From contig CAVRGJ010000001.1 of the NCBI GenBank assembly GCA_963720705.1, forward strand, positions 372,001-436,000: DNA of 64,000 nucleotides. Direction: 5' to 3'. The position numbers were made by a program, and so were the translations under genes. The stretch comes from DASWJZ01 sp963720705. GTDB lineage: Bacteria > Pseudomonadota > Alphaproteobacteria > Rhizobiales > Afifellaceae. Below the pieces are notes generated by a model that searched no databases, had not been told where the DNA came from, and was given only the letters and a program-made list of their open reading frames with translations. Below are positions 24,444-33,835 of this stretch, in pieces; the stretch's first letter is position 1; each line of letters begins with the position of its first letter.

Positions 24444-26302
24444 TTCGCATCTCAAGACGCACCGCGCTGAAGCTTTCGGGCGCCGCGGCCTGTGCGCCCC
24501 TGATGCGCGGCGCGGCCTTCGCCCAGGAGACCTCCCGGGCGCATGGAATGGCGGTGATCGGCGACCTGAAATACGGCCCAGACTTCCCGCACTTCGACTA
24601 CGTCGACACGAGCGCGCCGCGCGGCGGGCGCATCGTCACCCAGCTCGCAAGCTGGGGTTACAATCAGAACCCACAGACCTTCAACACGCTGCACATCTAC
24701 GTCCTGCGCGGCGACGGCGCCGCCGGCATGGGCCTGACCTATTCCGCCCTGATGGTCGGATCGAATGACGAGCCGGGCAGCGTCTACGGCCTTGTGGCGA
24801 AGGAAGTGGAGGTCTCCGACGACCGCAAGGCGCTGCGCTTCTTCCTCCGGCCCGAGGCGGTCTTTCATGACGGCTCGCCGATCACCGCGAACGATGTCGC
24901 GTTCTCGCTCGCAACGCTGCGCGACAAGGGTCACCCGAACATCGCAACGCAGCTTCTCGGCATCGCGGACATCGCAGTCGAAGATGCACACACTCTCTCC
25001 GTCACGCTGAAGCCCGACACCGCGCGCAGCCTTCCCGTCACTGTCGCGACGGTGCCGATCTTCTCCAAGACCTGGTGGGACGGGCGCGATTTCCAAGCCT
25101 CCTACAATGAGGCGCCGCTCGGATCGGGGCCGTATGAAGTCGGGAGCTACAAGTTCGGCGATTACATCGAGTTCCAACGGCGCTCCGACTGGTGGGGAGA
25201 CGGGCTGCCGGTGATGACCGGGCAAAACAACTTCGACCGCATCCGCTACGAATATTATCGCGATCGCACCGCCTCCTTCGAAGCTTTCAAGAAGGGCAAC
25301 ATCACCTTCCGCGAGGAATTCCGCTCGCGCGACTGGGCGACCGGCTACGATTTCCCCGCGATCCAAGACGGGCGCGTCGTCAAGGAGGAGGTGCCGGACG
25401 GTTCGCCGTCGGGCGGGCAGGGCTGGTTCATCAACATGCGACGGCCGAAATTCGCCGATCCGCGTGTCCGGCTGGCGCTTATCTACGCATTCGACTTCGA
25501 ATGGACGAACAAGACCATCATGTTCGGCCTGTATGACCGGACAGCGTCCTTCTTCCAGAACTCGCCGCTCATGGCCACCGGCAAGCCGAGCGCGGAAGAG
25601 CTCGCGCTGCTTGAGCCGCTTCGCGACAAACTGCCGGCGGAAGTGTTCGGGGAGGCCTTCGTGCCGCCGGTCTCCGACGGCTCCGGCCGCGACCGCGCCA
25701 TGTTCCAGAAGGCGGCGGAGCTTCTCACCGCCGCCGGCTGCAAGCGGAGCGGCACCGGACTCCTCGCTCCGGACGGCTCGCCCTTCACCATCGAATTTCT
25801 CGACGACGACGGCGGGTTCGAGCCGCATACGAATGCCTACATCGCGGGACTGAGGCTGCTCGGCATCGAAGCGACCTATCGTGTCCTCGACGCTGCGCAA
25901 TATACCGAACGGCAGAAGCGCTTCGATTTCGACATGGTCGTCTCGCGCTTCTCCACAACGCTTTATCCCGACGAGAGCATCAAGCAGTTCTTCGGCTCCG
26001 AAAGCGCCTCGCAGGACGGCTCGTACAACCTCTCCGGCGTCGCCGATCCGGCGGTCGATTCGCTTCTTGACAAAATCACGCACGCCAACGACTGGGACAG
26101 CTTCGTCGCTGCGTCGAGCGCGCTCGATCGCGTGCTCCGCGCCCTGCACTTCTGGGTGCCGCAGTGGAACAGGAAATTTCACTGGTTCGCCTATTGGGAT
26201 ATGTTCTCGCGGCCTGCGAAAACGGCGCAGTACGATCCCGGAGTGCTCGACACCTGGTGGGTCGACGCCGCCAAGGCGGCGAAGATCGGCAAGGCAGGCT
26301 GA
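24440..26302 (+). CDS. ABC transporter peptide-binding protein, YejA-like (Tat signal)
   Basis: The GTG at 24440 overlaps the previous stop (GTGA) and gives RISRRTALKLSGAAACAPLM, a twin-arginine signal, with cleavage likely after AFA at about residue 29. The mature 590-residue part is SBP_bac_5: PDFPHFDYVDTSAPRGG, LRPEAVFHDGSPITANDVAFSL and GSGPYEVGSYKFG. It is a paralogue of the protein just upstream, but with a different export route. It probably serves the same YejBEF permease with another ligand range. An earlier in-frame ATG at 24392 would bury the signal and is not used. Confidence 0.92.
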   Translation: MIRISRRTALKLSGAAACAPLMRGAAFAQETSRAHGMAVIGDLKYGPDFPHFDYVDTSAPRGGRIVTQLASWGYNQNPQTFNTLHIYVLRGDGAAGMGLTYSALMVGSNDEPGSVYGLVAKEVEVSDDRKALRFFLRPEAVFHDGSPITANDVAFSLATLRDKGHPNIATQLLGIADIAVEDAHTLSVTLKPDTARSLPVTVATVPIFSKTWWDGRDFQASYNEAPLGSGPYEVGSYKFGDYIEFQRRSDWWGDGLPVMTGQNNFDRIRYEYYRDRTASFEAFKKGNITFREEFRSRDWATGYDFPAIQDGRVVKEEVPDGSPSGGQGWFINMRRPKFADPRVRLALIYAFDFEWTNKTIMFGLYDRTASFFQNSPLMATGKPSAEELALLEPLRDKLPAEVFGEAFVPPVSDGSGRDRAMFQKAAELLTAAGCKRSGTGLLAPDGSPFTIEFLDDDGGFEPHTNAYIAGLRLLGIEATYRVLDAAQYTERQKRFDFDMVVSRFSTTLYPDESIKQFFGSESASQDGSYNLSGVADPAVDSLLDKITHANDWDSFVAASSALDRVLRALHFWVPQWNRKFHWFAYWDMFSRPAKTAQYDPGVLDTWWVDAAKAAKIGKAG

Positions 26303-26311
26303 AGAGCGCGC

Positions 26312-27427
26312 ATGGCCGCCTATATCCTCCGCCGCATCCTGTTGATGATCCCGACGATCCTCGGGATCATGTTCATCAGCTTCGTCGTCGTGCAGTTCGC
26401 GCCGGGTGGGCCGGTGGAGCGCATCATCGCGCAGCTGCAGGGCACCGCCGTTTCGGCGACCGAGCGCATCAGCGGCGGCGGCGGCGATTTCGCCGGCCAG
26501 CAGAACACCGGCGAAGGCACGAGCGGCGACGCCGCGCTCAGCTCCAAATATCGCGGCGCGCAGGGGCTGCCGCCCGAATTCATCGCGCAGCTCGAGAAGC
26601 AGTTCGGCTTCGATAAGCCGGCCTACCAGCGCTTCCTCTTGATGATCTGGAACTATTCGCGCTTCGATTTCGGACAGAGCTATTTCCGCGACATCTCGGT
26701 CCTGAAGCTGATCGGCGAGAAGCTTCCCGTCTCCATCTCGCTCGGCATCTGGATGACGCTCATCTCCTATTTGATCTCGATCCCGCTCGGCATCCGCAAA
26801 GCCGTGCGCGACGGGTCGACCTTCGACGTATGGACCTCCGGCGTCGTCGTCATCGCCTACGCGGTTCCAGGCTTCCTCTTCGCCGTCTTCCTCATCGTCT
26901 TCTTCGCCGGCGGCACTTTCTTCGACTGGTTCCCGCTGCGCGGCCTCACCTCCGACAACTGGTCGCAGCTCTCCTGGCCGGACCGCATCCTCGACTATTT
27001 CTGGCACCTGGCGCTGCCGCTTGTTTCCATGGCGCTCGCTGCCTTCGCGACGACGACGCTGCTCACCAAGAACTCGTTCCTCGACGAGATTCGCAAGCAA
27101 TACGTGGTGACGGCGCGCGCCAAGGGCTTAAGCGAGCGGCGCGTGCTCTACGGCCACGTCTTCCGCAACGCCATGCTGCTCGTCATCTCCGGCTTTCCCG
27201 GCGCGTTCATCTCCGCGTTCTTCGCCGGGTCGCTTCTGATCGAGACGATCTTCTCGCTTAACGGTCTCGGCCTTCTCAGCTTCGAGAGCGTGATGAACCG
27301 CGACTACCCCGTCGTCTTCGCATCGCTCTACATCTTCTCGCTGATGGGGCTCGTCGTGCAGCTCATCTCCGACCTCACCTACACCTGGATCGATCCCAGG
27401 ATCGATTTTGAGAACCGCGAGGTCTGA
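26312..27427 (+). CDS. yejB: ABC transporter permease YejB
   Basis: The 371-residue inner-membrane permease is of the DppB/OppB class. The N-terminus MAAYILRRILLMIPTILGIMF is standard. A YejB-type periplasmic insertion (about 45-85, rich in Gly/Ala) precedes the first core domain, and the EAA motif for ATPase contact is the region around VTARAKGLSERRVLYGHVFRN. About six helices are visible. It starts 10 bases after the binding-protein gene, and its TGA overlaps the yejE ATG (ATGA). Confidence 0.95.
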   Translation: MAAYILRRILLMIPTILGIMFISFVVVQFAPGGPVERIIAQLQGTAVSATERISGGGGDFAGQQNTGEGTSGDAALSSKYRGAQGLPPEFIAQLEKQFGFDKPAYQRFLLMIWNYSRFDFGQSYFRDISVLKLIGEKLPVSISLGIWMTLISYLISIPLGIRKAVRDGSTFDVWTSGVVVIAYAVPGFLFAVFLIVFFAGGTFFDWFPLRGLTSDNWSQLSWPDRILDYFWHLALPLVSMALAAFATTTLLTKNSFLDEIRKQYVVTARAKGLSERRVLYGHVFRNAMLLVISGFPGAFISAFFAGSLLIETIFSLNGLGLLSFESVMNRDYPVVFASLYIFSLMGLVVQLISDLTYTWIDPRIDFENREV

Positions 27428-28701
27428 TGGATCAGAAGACGCCATCGGAGGTGCGCGAGCGGGACGACAGTGCGGCCGAGACCATCGTCCCGCTCCCCGG
27501 CGAGGTGATGCCGCCGCCGAAGCGGACGCTCTTCGAGCTTTCGCCGATCAATCTCCGCCGCTGGCGGAATTTTCGTGCCAACAAGCGCGGCTACTGGTCG
27601 CTGTGGGTTTTCCTCGTCCTTTTCGGCGTATCGCTCTTCGCCGAGTTCATCGCCAACGACCGGCCGCTCATCGTCTCCTACAAGGGCGAAATCCTCTACC
27701 CCGTCTTCGTCGACTATCCGGAAGAGAAATTCGGCGGCTTCTTCGCCGTCACCGACTACCGCTCCGACTTCATCCGCGACGAGATCAACGCGCATGGCTG
27801 GATGCTCTGGCCGCCAATCCGCTACTCCTATCGAACCGCCAACCTCGACTTTCCGATCGACGCGATGTCGGCGGCGCTCGGCGAGACCGTCGGCTTTCCG
27901 ACTGCGCCGAACTGGCTGCACCTCAACGCGCTCTGCAAGGCGCCTTCGGACGACGAGAAAATTCAACATTATTGCAGCCCGGCCTACTGGAACTGGCTCG
28001 GCACCGACGATCAGGGCCGCGACGTGCTGGCGCGGCTCATCTACGGTTTTCGTCTTTCGGTCCTGTTCGGCTTTACGCTGACCATTGTCTCTTCGGTGAT
28101 CGGCGTCGGCGCGGGCGCCTTCCAGGGCTATTTCGGCGGTTACGTCGATCTCCTGTTCCAGCGCTTCATCGAGATCTGGACCTCGATACCTTCGCTCTAT
28201 CTTCTGCTCATCATCTCGTCGGTGCTGGTGCCGGGCTTCTTTGTGCTGCTCGGCATATTGCTGTTGTTCTCCTGGGTTTCGCTCGTCGGCCTGGTGCGCG
28301 CGGAATTCCTGAGAGCGCGGAACTTCGGCTACGTGAAAGCCTCGCGCGCGCTCGGTGTCAGCAACCTGACGCTTATGTTCCAACACATTCTGCCGAACGC
28401 CACGATCGGCACCTTGACCTTCGTGCCGTTCATCCTGAACGGCTCGATCACCACACTGACCTCGCTCGATTTTCTCGGCCTCGGCATGCCGCCCGGCTCG
28501 CCTTCGCTCGGCGAGCTTCTGGCGCAGGGCAAGAACAACCTGCAGGCGCCCTGGCTCGGCATCACCGGCTTCCTCGTGATCTCGCTGATGCTGTCGCTCC
28601 TGATTTTCGTCGGCGAGGCGGTGCGCGACGCGCTCGATCCGCGCAAGACGTTCGTCGGCGGTGGCGGCGGCGAGCGCCATCTCCGCGCCGAAGAGGCCGA
28701 T
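27427..28701 (+). CDS. yejE: ABC transporter permease YejE (reading frame runs on into YejF)
   Basis: Residues 1-425 of a long open frame are a DppC/OppC-class permease. They include the YejE opening (SPINLRRWRNFRANKRGYWSLW), a large periplasmic segment (about 80-190), NWLGTDDQGRDVLARLIYGFR, and the EAA loop around YVKASRALGVSNLTLMFQHILPN. The family normally ends at about DPRKTF. Here the frame continues without a stop for about 20 residues and into the ATPase. At 28702 there is a GTG with AAGAGG five bases upstream, and a TGA in another frame overlaps it (GTGA). The apparent fusion may therefore reflect a one-base error in the GGCGGTGGCGGCGGC stretch near 28655-28670. Confidence 0.9.
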
Positions 28702-30364
28702 GTGAGCTACGGCAATCCGACGCCCGGTTCGGCGACCGCGAACGCGCTGCTTTCGATCCGCGATCTGGAGGTCGAGTTTCACCAGGGCGACAACATCGTG
28801 CACGCGGTGCGCGGCGTCTCCTTCGACATCCGCGCGAAGGAGACGGTAGCGCTCGTCGGCGAATCCGGATCGGGCAAGTCGGTGACGGCGCTCTCCATCA
28901 TGAAGCTCCTGCCCTACCCTTCCGCCCATCACCCGGCCGGCTCGGTGATGTTCGAGGGCAGCGAGCTCCTCAACGCCGACGAGAGAACGCTCCGCGCGGT
29001 GCGCGGCAATCGCATCTCCATGATCTTCCAGGAGCCGATGACGTCGCTCAATCCGCTGCACACCGTCGAGCGGCAGGTCGGCGAAGTGCTCGAAGTGCAT
29101 CGCGGCATGCGCGGCGCGGCCGCTCGCGCGCGCGTGCTGGAGCTTTTGACGCAAGTCGGCATTCGCGAGCCGGAGACGCGCCTCAATTCCTATCCGCATC
29201 AGCTTTCCGGCGGGCAGCGCCAGCGCGTCATGATCGCCATGGCGCTCGCCAACCAGCCGGACCTCTTCATCGCCGACGAGCCGACCACGGCGCTCGACGT
29301 GACCGTGCAGGCGCAAATCCTTCAGCTTCTCGCGCGGCTCAAGGCGGAGACCGGGATGGCGATGCTTTTCATCACCCACGATCTCAACATCGTTCGCCGC
29401 ATCGCCGACCGCGTGTGCGTGATGACGGACGGGAAGATCGTCGAGCAGGGCCCGACGGAGGAGGTCTTCGCCCACCCGAAGCACCCCTACACCAAGCATC
29501 TCCTCGCCGCGGAGCCGAAAGGCGAGCCGCCGAAGAGCGACCCGAGCGCGCCGACCGTGGTCAGCGCCGACGATCTGAAGGTATGGTTCCCGATCCAGCG
29601 CGGATTCCTGCGGCGTACGATCGGCTACATCAAAGCGGTCGACGGCATCGACGTTGTCGTGCGCGAGGGGCAGACGCTCGGCGTCGTCGGGGAATCGGGC
29701 TCCGGCAAGACCACGCTCGGGCTTGCCATTCTGCGGCTGATCTCATCTAAGGGTCGCATCGTGTTTCTCGGCCGCGACATTCAAGGCGCGCGGTTCAAGG
29801 AGATGCGGCCGCTCCGCGCCGACATGCAGATCGTGTTTCAGGATCCCTTCAATTCGCTGAGCCCGCGCATGGTGGTCGGCGATGTCGTTGCGGAGGGGCT
29901 CAGAGTGCATGAGCCGCGGCTTCCGGATGCTGAGCGCGACGCACGCGTCATCCGCGCGCTCGAAGAGGTGGGTATCGATCCGGCAGAGCCGCTTCCGCTA
30001 TCCGCACGAGTTTTCCGGCGGCCAGCGCCAGCGGATCGCCATCGCCCGCGCCATGGTGCTGAAGCCGCGCTTCGTCATGCTCGACGAGCCGACATCGGCG
30101 CTCGACATGAGCGTGCAGGCGCAGATCGTCGATCTCCTGCGCGAGCTGCAGGAGAAGCACAATCTCTCCTACCTTTTCATCAGCCACGACCTGCGCGTCG
30201 TCCGCGCGCTCGCCAACGACGTGATCGTCATGCGCGACGGCAAGGTCGTGGAAGCCGGCCCCGCGCAATCGGTTTTCGAAAACCCGAAGACCGATTACAC
30301 GCAGGCGCTCATGGCCGCAGCCTTCTCGCTGAAGGTCGCCCACGCGGCGGCCGTTCGCGAATAG
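28702..30364 (+). CDS. yejF: ABC transporter duplicated ATPase YejF (frame broken near 29986)
   Basis: YejF carries two ABC ATPase domains in one chain. Domain 1 has Walker A GESGSGKS, signature LSGGQRQRVMIA and Walker B LFIADEPTTALDV. Domain 2 has Walker A GESGSGKT, signature FSGGQRQRIAIARA and Walker B FVMLDEPTSALDM. Domain 2's frame breaks after EEVGIDPA. Dropping one G at about 29986 gives SRFRYPHEFSGGQ and runs to the stop at 30364. The uncorrected frame would run to 30495 as nonsense. With the start at GTG 28702 the protein is about 553 residues, normal for YejF. It hydrolyses ATP to drive YejBE. Confidence 0.9.
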
Positions 30365-30398
30365 CCGTTGTCGCAGCGCGTGCGTCAAGCCACAGCGA

Positions 30399-30496
30399 CG
30401 TCATCCTCGGGCGAGCGCAGCGAGACCCGAGGACCCGGGAGCGCCGCAAGTCAGCATGGATTCTCGGGTCTCCACTTCGCTCTGCCCGAGAATGAC
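30399..30496. repeat. Palindromic interspersed repeat family B, copy 2
   Basis: The ends CGTCATCCTCGGGCG and CCCGAGAATGACA are inverted, with inner GAGACCCGAGGACCC and TTCTCGGGTCTCC. It has the same skeleton as 12272-12373 and 60977-61088, in the opposite orientation judging by which arm carries ATTCTC and which ATCCTC. It lies between the yej operon and the dehydrogenase gene and could act as a transcription barrier. Confidence 0.85.
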
Positions 30497-30540
30497 AACC
30501 GCTCTGATCAGGTTTCCATGAGCCGGGATACCGCGTCTCC

Positions 30541-31509
30541 ATGAAGCCGGCGCTGCTCGTCGCCACCAAGGGGTGGGACGCTGAGACTTGGGCGGAGCGG
30601 CTGCGCGCGCGGCTTCCTGATCGCGTAATCCTGGCAACGGGGCGGGACGGAATCTTCCACGGCCCGGAAGCGGCGCTCGCGGCCGTCAACTACGTGCTTG
30701 TCTGGAAGCCGCTGCAGGAGACGCTCGATCGGCTCCCCGGGCTTCGCGCGATCTTCTCGCTCGGCGCCGGCGTCGACCACGTCCTCGCGCTACCGCGCCT
30801 CCCCGACGTGCCGGTGGTCAGAATCGTCGACGCCGATCTGACGCGGCGCATGACCGAGTACGTGGTTTGGCAGTGCCTCGACCATCTACGGCTCGGGCGG
30901 GCCTATCGCCGGCAGCAACGCGAACACCGCTGGCGCGACGTTGAGCCGCCTGCGGCGCGCGAAATCGCGGTCGGGATCATGGGCCTCGGCGTCATGGGAA
31001 CGAGCGCCGCCGAAGCGCTGCTCGGCCTCGGCTTCGGCGTGCGCGGATGGGCCCGCACTCCAAGAGCGGTTCCGGACGTCGAAACGTTCGCAGGCGCCGA
31101 CGGCCTCGACGCATTTCTTTCCGGCACCGACATCCTGATCTCATTGCTGCCGTTCACACCGGAGACGCACCACCTTGTCGATCTTGCGCTCCTGAAGAAG
31201 CTCCGTCGTACCGGTCCGCTCGGCGGCCCGGTCTTCATCAATGCCGGACGCGGCGGGACGCACGTTGAGGCGGACGTGGTTGCGGCGCTCTCAGACGGCA
31301 CGCTCAGCGGCGCAAGTCTCGACGTGTTCGAGGAAGAGCCGCTTTCGCCGAAAAGCCCGCTTTGGGATTTCGACAGCGTCACGATCACGCCGCATGTCGC
31401 AGCGGTCTCCGATCCCGTCGCGCTCGCGCGCCAGATCGCCGATCAGATCGAGGCGTTCGAGCGCGGCGAGCCGCTCAGTAACTGCGTCGACCGAAGACGC
31501 GGTTATTGA
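30541..31509 (+). CDS. D-2-hydroxyacid dehydrogenase, GhrA-like glyoxylate/hydroxypyruvate reductase
   Basis: The 322-residue NAD(P)H-dependent enzyme belongs to the GhrA branch. The sequence FSLGAGVDHVL and the Rossmann motif GIMGLGVMG (about 142-150) are present. The catalytic residues are the Arg in NAGRGGTHVEAD, Glu in LDVFEEEPL and His in TPHVAA. It reduces glyoxylate or hydroxypyruvate in the cytoplasm. Its last 35 bases overlap the convergent methyltransferase gene. The start follows a repeat element, so it probably has its own promoter. Confidence 0.9.
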   Translation: MKPALLVATKGWDAETWAERLRARLPDRVILATGRDGIFHGPEAALAAVNYVLVWKPLQETLDRLPGLRAIFSLGAGVDHVLALPRLPDVPVVRIVDADLTRRMTEYVVWQCLDHLRLGRAYRRQQREHRWRDVEPPAAREIAVGIMGLGVMGTSAAEALLGLGFGVRGWARTPRAVPDVETFAGADGLDAFLSGTDILISLLPFTPETHHLVDLALLKKLRRTGPLGGPVFINAGRGGTHVEADVVAALSDGTLSGASLDVFEEEPLSPKSPLWDFDSVTITPHVAAVSDPVALARQIADQIEAFERGEPLSNCVDRRRGY

Positions 31510-32350
31510 AAGGCCCCACCATCGCGGTGTTGAGCGCCAGGATCGTATCGCTCCGATCGTTCGGGATCGGGCGGAAATCCATTTCGGAGAGCGTGGCTTC
31601 GACGCGGGCGCGAAGGTTCGGCCGCCGCGCGGTAGCGGCGACGTCGATCGCGATGACGCGCGTGCGGCGGAGCGTCCGCTGCGCGCCGAACAGGATCTCC
31701 GGCTCAACGCCTTCCCCGTCGATCTTCATGAAGTCGACCACCGCGAGACGTGCCATGAACTGAAGCTTGTCGAGCGGCCAGGCTTCCACGTTGGCGTTGC
31801 GCGCATTCGCTCGCCCATCCTCGATGAGCGAACTCTCCGACGTGTCGGGCGAGCCGTGCAGGCGCAGGTTGGCACGCTCCTTCCAAAGAGCATAAGGGTA
31901 GATCTGGACCGTGCCGAGAGCGGTCGTGTTCCGCTCCAGGCAGGCGAACGCGAGCGGGTCGGGCTCGAAGGCGACGACGCGCCCGCCGGCGGCGGCGCAC
32001 CAGAGCGAGAACTCGCCGATTCCAGCGCCGATATCGATGACGACGTCACCTTCGCGCGGGACGTAGCCGGTGCGCCCGAGATATTTCTCGGCGACCGATT
32101 CAAGCCAGGTGTTGATGCCGTTCTTGAAGACGCCGGCGCGGCGGACGTTCGGGACGAAGATGTGCCTGACCCCGTCGTCGACGCGCACCAGGCCGGCATC
32201 TGGCCTAAGCGACACCGCGCGGCCGCGCCCGAGGCGCATGGCGTGCCAGGAAAGCGCCAACCGCTCGTAGTGCAGGCGCAGACGGTCCTGGATTCGTTCC
32301 GTTCGGGAGGGGGGCTCGGGCGCCATTTCCGACGTCGTGTGAAGCATCAA
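31475..32350 (-). CDS. FkbM-family methyltransferase
   Basis: The 291 residues have the Rossmann SAM-binding motif DVVIDIGAGIGEFSLWCA, acidic loop VVAFEPDP, and the FkbM-specific VDFMKIDGEGVEPEIL segment. FkbM proteins O-methylate polysaccharides, glycolipids or polyketides. Here the substrate is unknown. The N-terminal 45 residues form a basic helix without a signal peptide. It is convergent with the dehydrogenase gene with 35 bases of overlap. No glycosyltransferase lies next to it to suggest a surface-polysaccharide locus. Confidence 0.9.
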   Translation of the reverse strand: MMLHTTSEMAPEPPSRTERIQDRLRLHYERLALSWHAMRLGRGRAVSLRPDAGLVRVDDGVRHIFVPNVRRAGVFKNGINTWLESVAEKYLGRTGYVPREGDVVIDIGAGIGEFSLWCAAAGGRVVAFEPDPLAFACLERNTTALGTVQIYPYALWKERANLRLHGSPDTSESSLIEDGRANARNANVEAWPLDKLQFMARLAVVDFMKIDGEGVEPEILFGAQRTLRRTRVIAIDVAATARRPNLRARVEATLSEMDFRPIPNDRSDTILALNTAMVGPFNNRVFGRRSY

Positions 32351-32530
32351 CGGTCTCTGCCTTCACCGCCCTGGCGTTGCGTCATCGCAGCCTGTCGGGA
32401 CGACCGGTTAGGTGCGACGGCAGCCGGCAGTTCCAAGTCTCCTGCCCGCAACCCCGGTGATGATCCCCTCGTTCGCCGTAAGCTTATCCGAGGACCCGAA
32501 GAGCGCAAGCCTGCCGACGGTGGACTGCGC

Positions 32531-33397
32531 TTAGGCGAGCCGTTTTACCGCCGTCAGCGCGCGACCTTTTCGGTCGAGCCGCTCGATCGTCACGGCGAGC
32601 GGCTCGGATGCAACCGCCATGTGGTGGGCGTTGGCGTGGAGCAGCGTGTCGGCGTCGCGCATGACGCCGAGATGGCCTCCCCAGAAAAGAATGTCGCCAC
32701 GCTTCAGCAGCGGCAAGCCGTCTTCAAGCGGCAAGCGTGCACCAAGCGCGCTTTCCTGCATGTCGGTGTCGCGCGGCGACGGGATTCCCGCCGCCTTGAG
32801 CGCGACCTGGATCAAGCCGGAGCAATCGATTCCGAGCGCCGTCTTGCCGCCCCAAAGGTAGGGCACCCCCAGAAAACGCTCGGCGACCCCCGTCCAGTCG
32901 GGCTCAAACAGGTCGCGCGCCGAGAGATGCTGGACCACGATCGCGCCTTTCGGCGCGATCAAGGCGTAGCGGGCGTTCTTGTCAGCCGCTTCGCCGATGA
33001 CGGTGACTTCGGCGCCGAGCGGCAGCGCCGCGAGCGGCGGCGATTTGATGTCGGGGTCGGCGAAGGCGAAGGTGCGGAGCACGGCGACCTTGTGGGTCGG
33101 CTCGGGCCCGATCTCGCCGAGGCCGGAACGCGGGATCCAGCCGACGTAGCGGTCCTCCAGGAGCTGCGCCCAAACCCAGCCGTCGGAGGTCGTCTCGAAG
33201 ACCTTCACGCGTTCGCCGCAAAGCGCTTCCGTCTCCAGCCGGGCGTCATTGGAAGGCGCGCTGCGAACCGGGACCTGCGGCGCTTTCACCCTCAGCTCCT
33301 GGCCCGTGACGAAGCGCGCCGCCTCGACGCGACCGCGAAGCACGACGTCCGCGATCTCGGGACGGAAGGCATTGACGCGCGGATCGAGTGGTTTCAT
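32531..33397 (-). CDS. NlpC/P60-family cysteine peptidase with SH3-like domains
   Basis: The 288 residues have two SH3b-like modules (about 35-100 and 105-165) and a C-terminal NlpC/P60 domain. The catalytic Cys is C192 in GIDCSGLIQ and the His is H242 in WGGHLGV, with a third polar residue around HANAHH. Such enzymes cut D-Glu-meso-DAP bonds in wall peptides. There is no signal peptide, as in other alphaproteobacterial members that process recycled muropeptides in the cytoplasm. The M17 aminopeptidase upstream on the same strand is a common partner. Confidence 0.92.
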   Translation of the reverse strand: MKPLDPRVNAFRPEIADVVLRGRVEAARFVTGQELRVKAPQVPVRSAPSNDARLETEALCGERVKVFETTSDGWVWAQLLEDRYVGWIPRSGLGEIGPEPTHKVAVLRTFAFADPDIKSPPLAALPLGAEVTVIGEAADKNARYALIAPKGAIVVQHLSARDLFEPDWTGVAERFLGVPYLWGGKTALGIDCSGLIQVALKAAGIPSPRDTDMQESALGARLPLEDGLPLLKRGDILFWGGHLGVMRDADTLLHANAHHMAVASEPLAVTIERLDRKGRALTAVKRLA

Positions 33398-33410
33398 GGG
33401 CAGATCGAGA

Positions 33411-33761
33411 TCAGGGCGGCAGCGCCGCGGCTTTCGCCGCGACGAGGTCGCCGAGCCGCTCCAGGAAAAGCGCGCCGTTCACGGTGCGCTGGACGAGCAC
33501 GTTTCGCCGGTCCGCCGGATCGCGCTTGCGGGTGACCAGCCCCTGCCGCCCCATCGTGTCGAGGGCGCGGGTGATGACCGGCTTGGTGACGCCGAGCTTG
33601 GCCGCGAGCGCGCGCACTGTGTGCGGCTGTGGCTCCAGATAGACCGTGATCAGCACCGTAAGCTGGCGCACCGACAGGTCCGGCTCCGCGTCGCGCACCA
33701 AGGCAAGCGACACGTCGTGCCAAAGACGCAACGCCTGCGCCGGCCGCAGCTGAACCGCCAT
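33411..33761 (-). CDS. MarR-like winged-helix transcriptional regulator
   Basis: The 116-residue protein carries one winged helix-turn-helix: PDLSVRQLTVLITVYLEP, then HTVRALAAKLGVTKPVITRALDTMGRQGLVTRKRDPADRR, the MarR DNA-recognition and wing pattern with its D-x-R-D/R signature. The C-terminal dimerisation helix is short. It sits between the aminopeptidase and NlpC/P60 genes on the same strand, 13 bases from the latter, and may regulate them. The effector is unknown. Confidence 0.87.
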   Translation of the reverse strand: MAVQLRPAQALRLWHDVSLALVRDAEPDLSVRQLTVLITVYLEPQPHTVRALAAKLGVTKPVITRALDTMGRQGLVTRKRDPADRRNVLVQRTVNGALFLERLGDLVAAKAAALPP

Positions 33762-33835
33762 CCCCCAGTCCGACGCTTCGTTTCGGAGCCGAACTGATTA
33801 AAGCTGCGTCCTCTGCCGGGGGCAAGCGAAAGAAG

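Noticed and set aside
24452..27100. Long minus-strand open frame (882 codons) under the YejA/YejB genes
   Set aside because: It is antisense to clearly recognised genes and rich in Arg/Asp/Glu/His as expected from codon bias. It shows no domain.
27379..29499. Minus-strand open frame of 706 codons under YejE/YejF
   Set aside because: It is a GC-codon shadow of the transporter genes with no recognisable motif.
32351..32530. Possible partial family-B repeat or small gene between FkbM and NlpC/P60 genes
   Set aside because: Only a short CCGAGGACCCGAAG segment resembles the repeat, no paired arm was found, and no credible start and ribosome site were seen.
31241..33535. Plus-strand open frame of 764 codons across the FkbM and NlpC/P60 genes
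   Set aside because: It is a shadow of two well-supported minus-strand genes.
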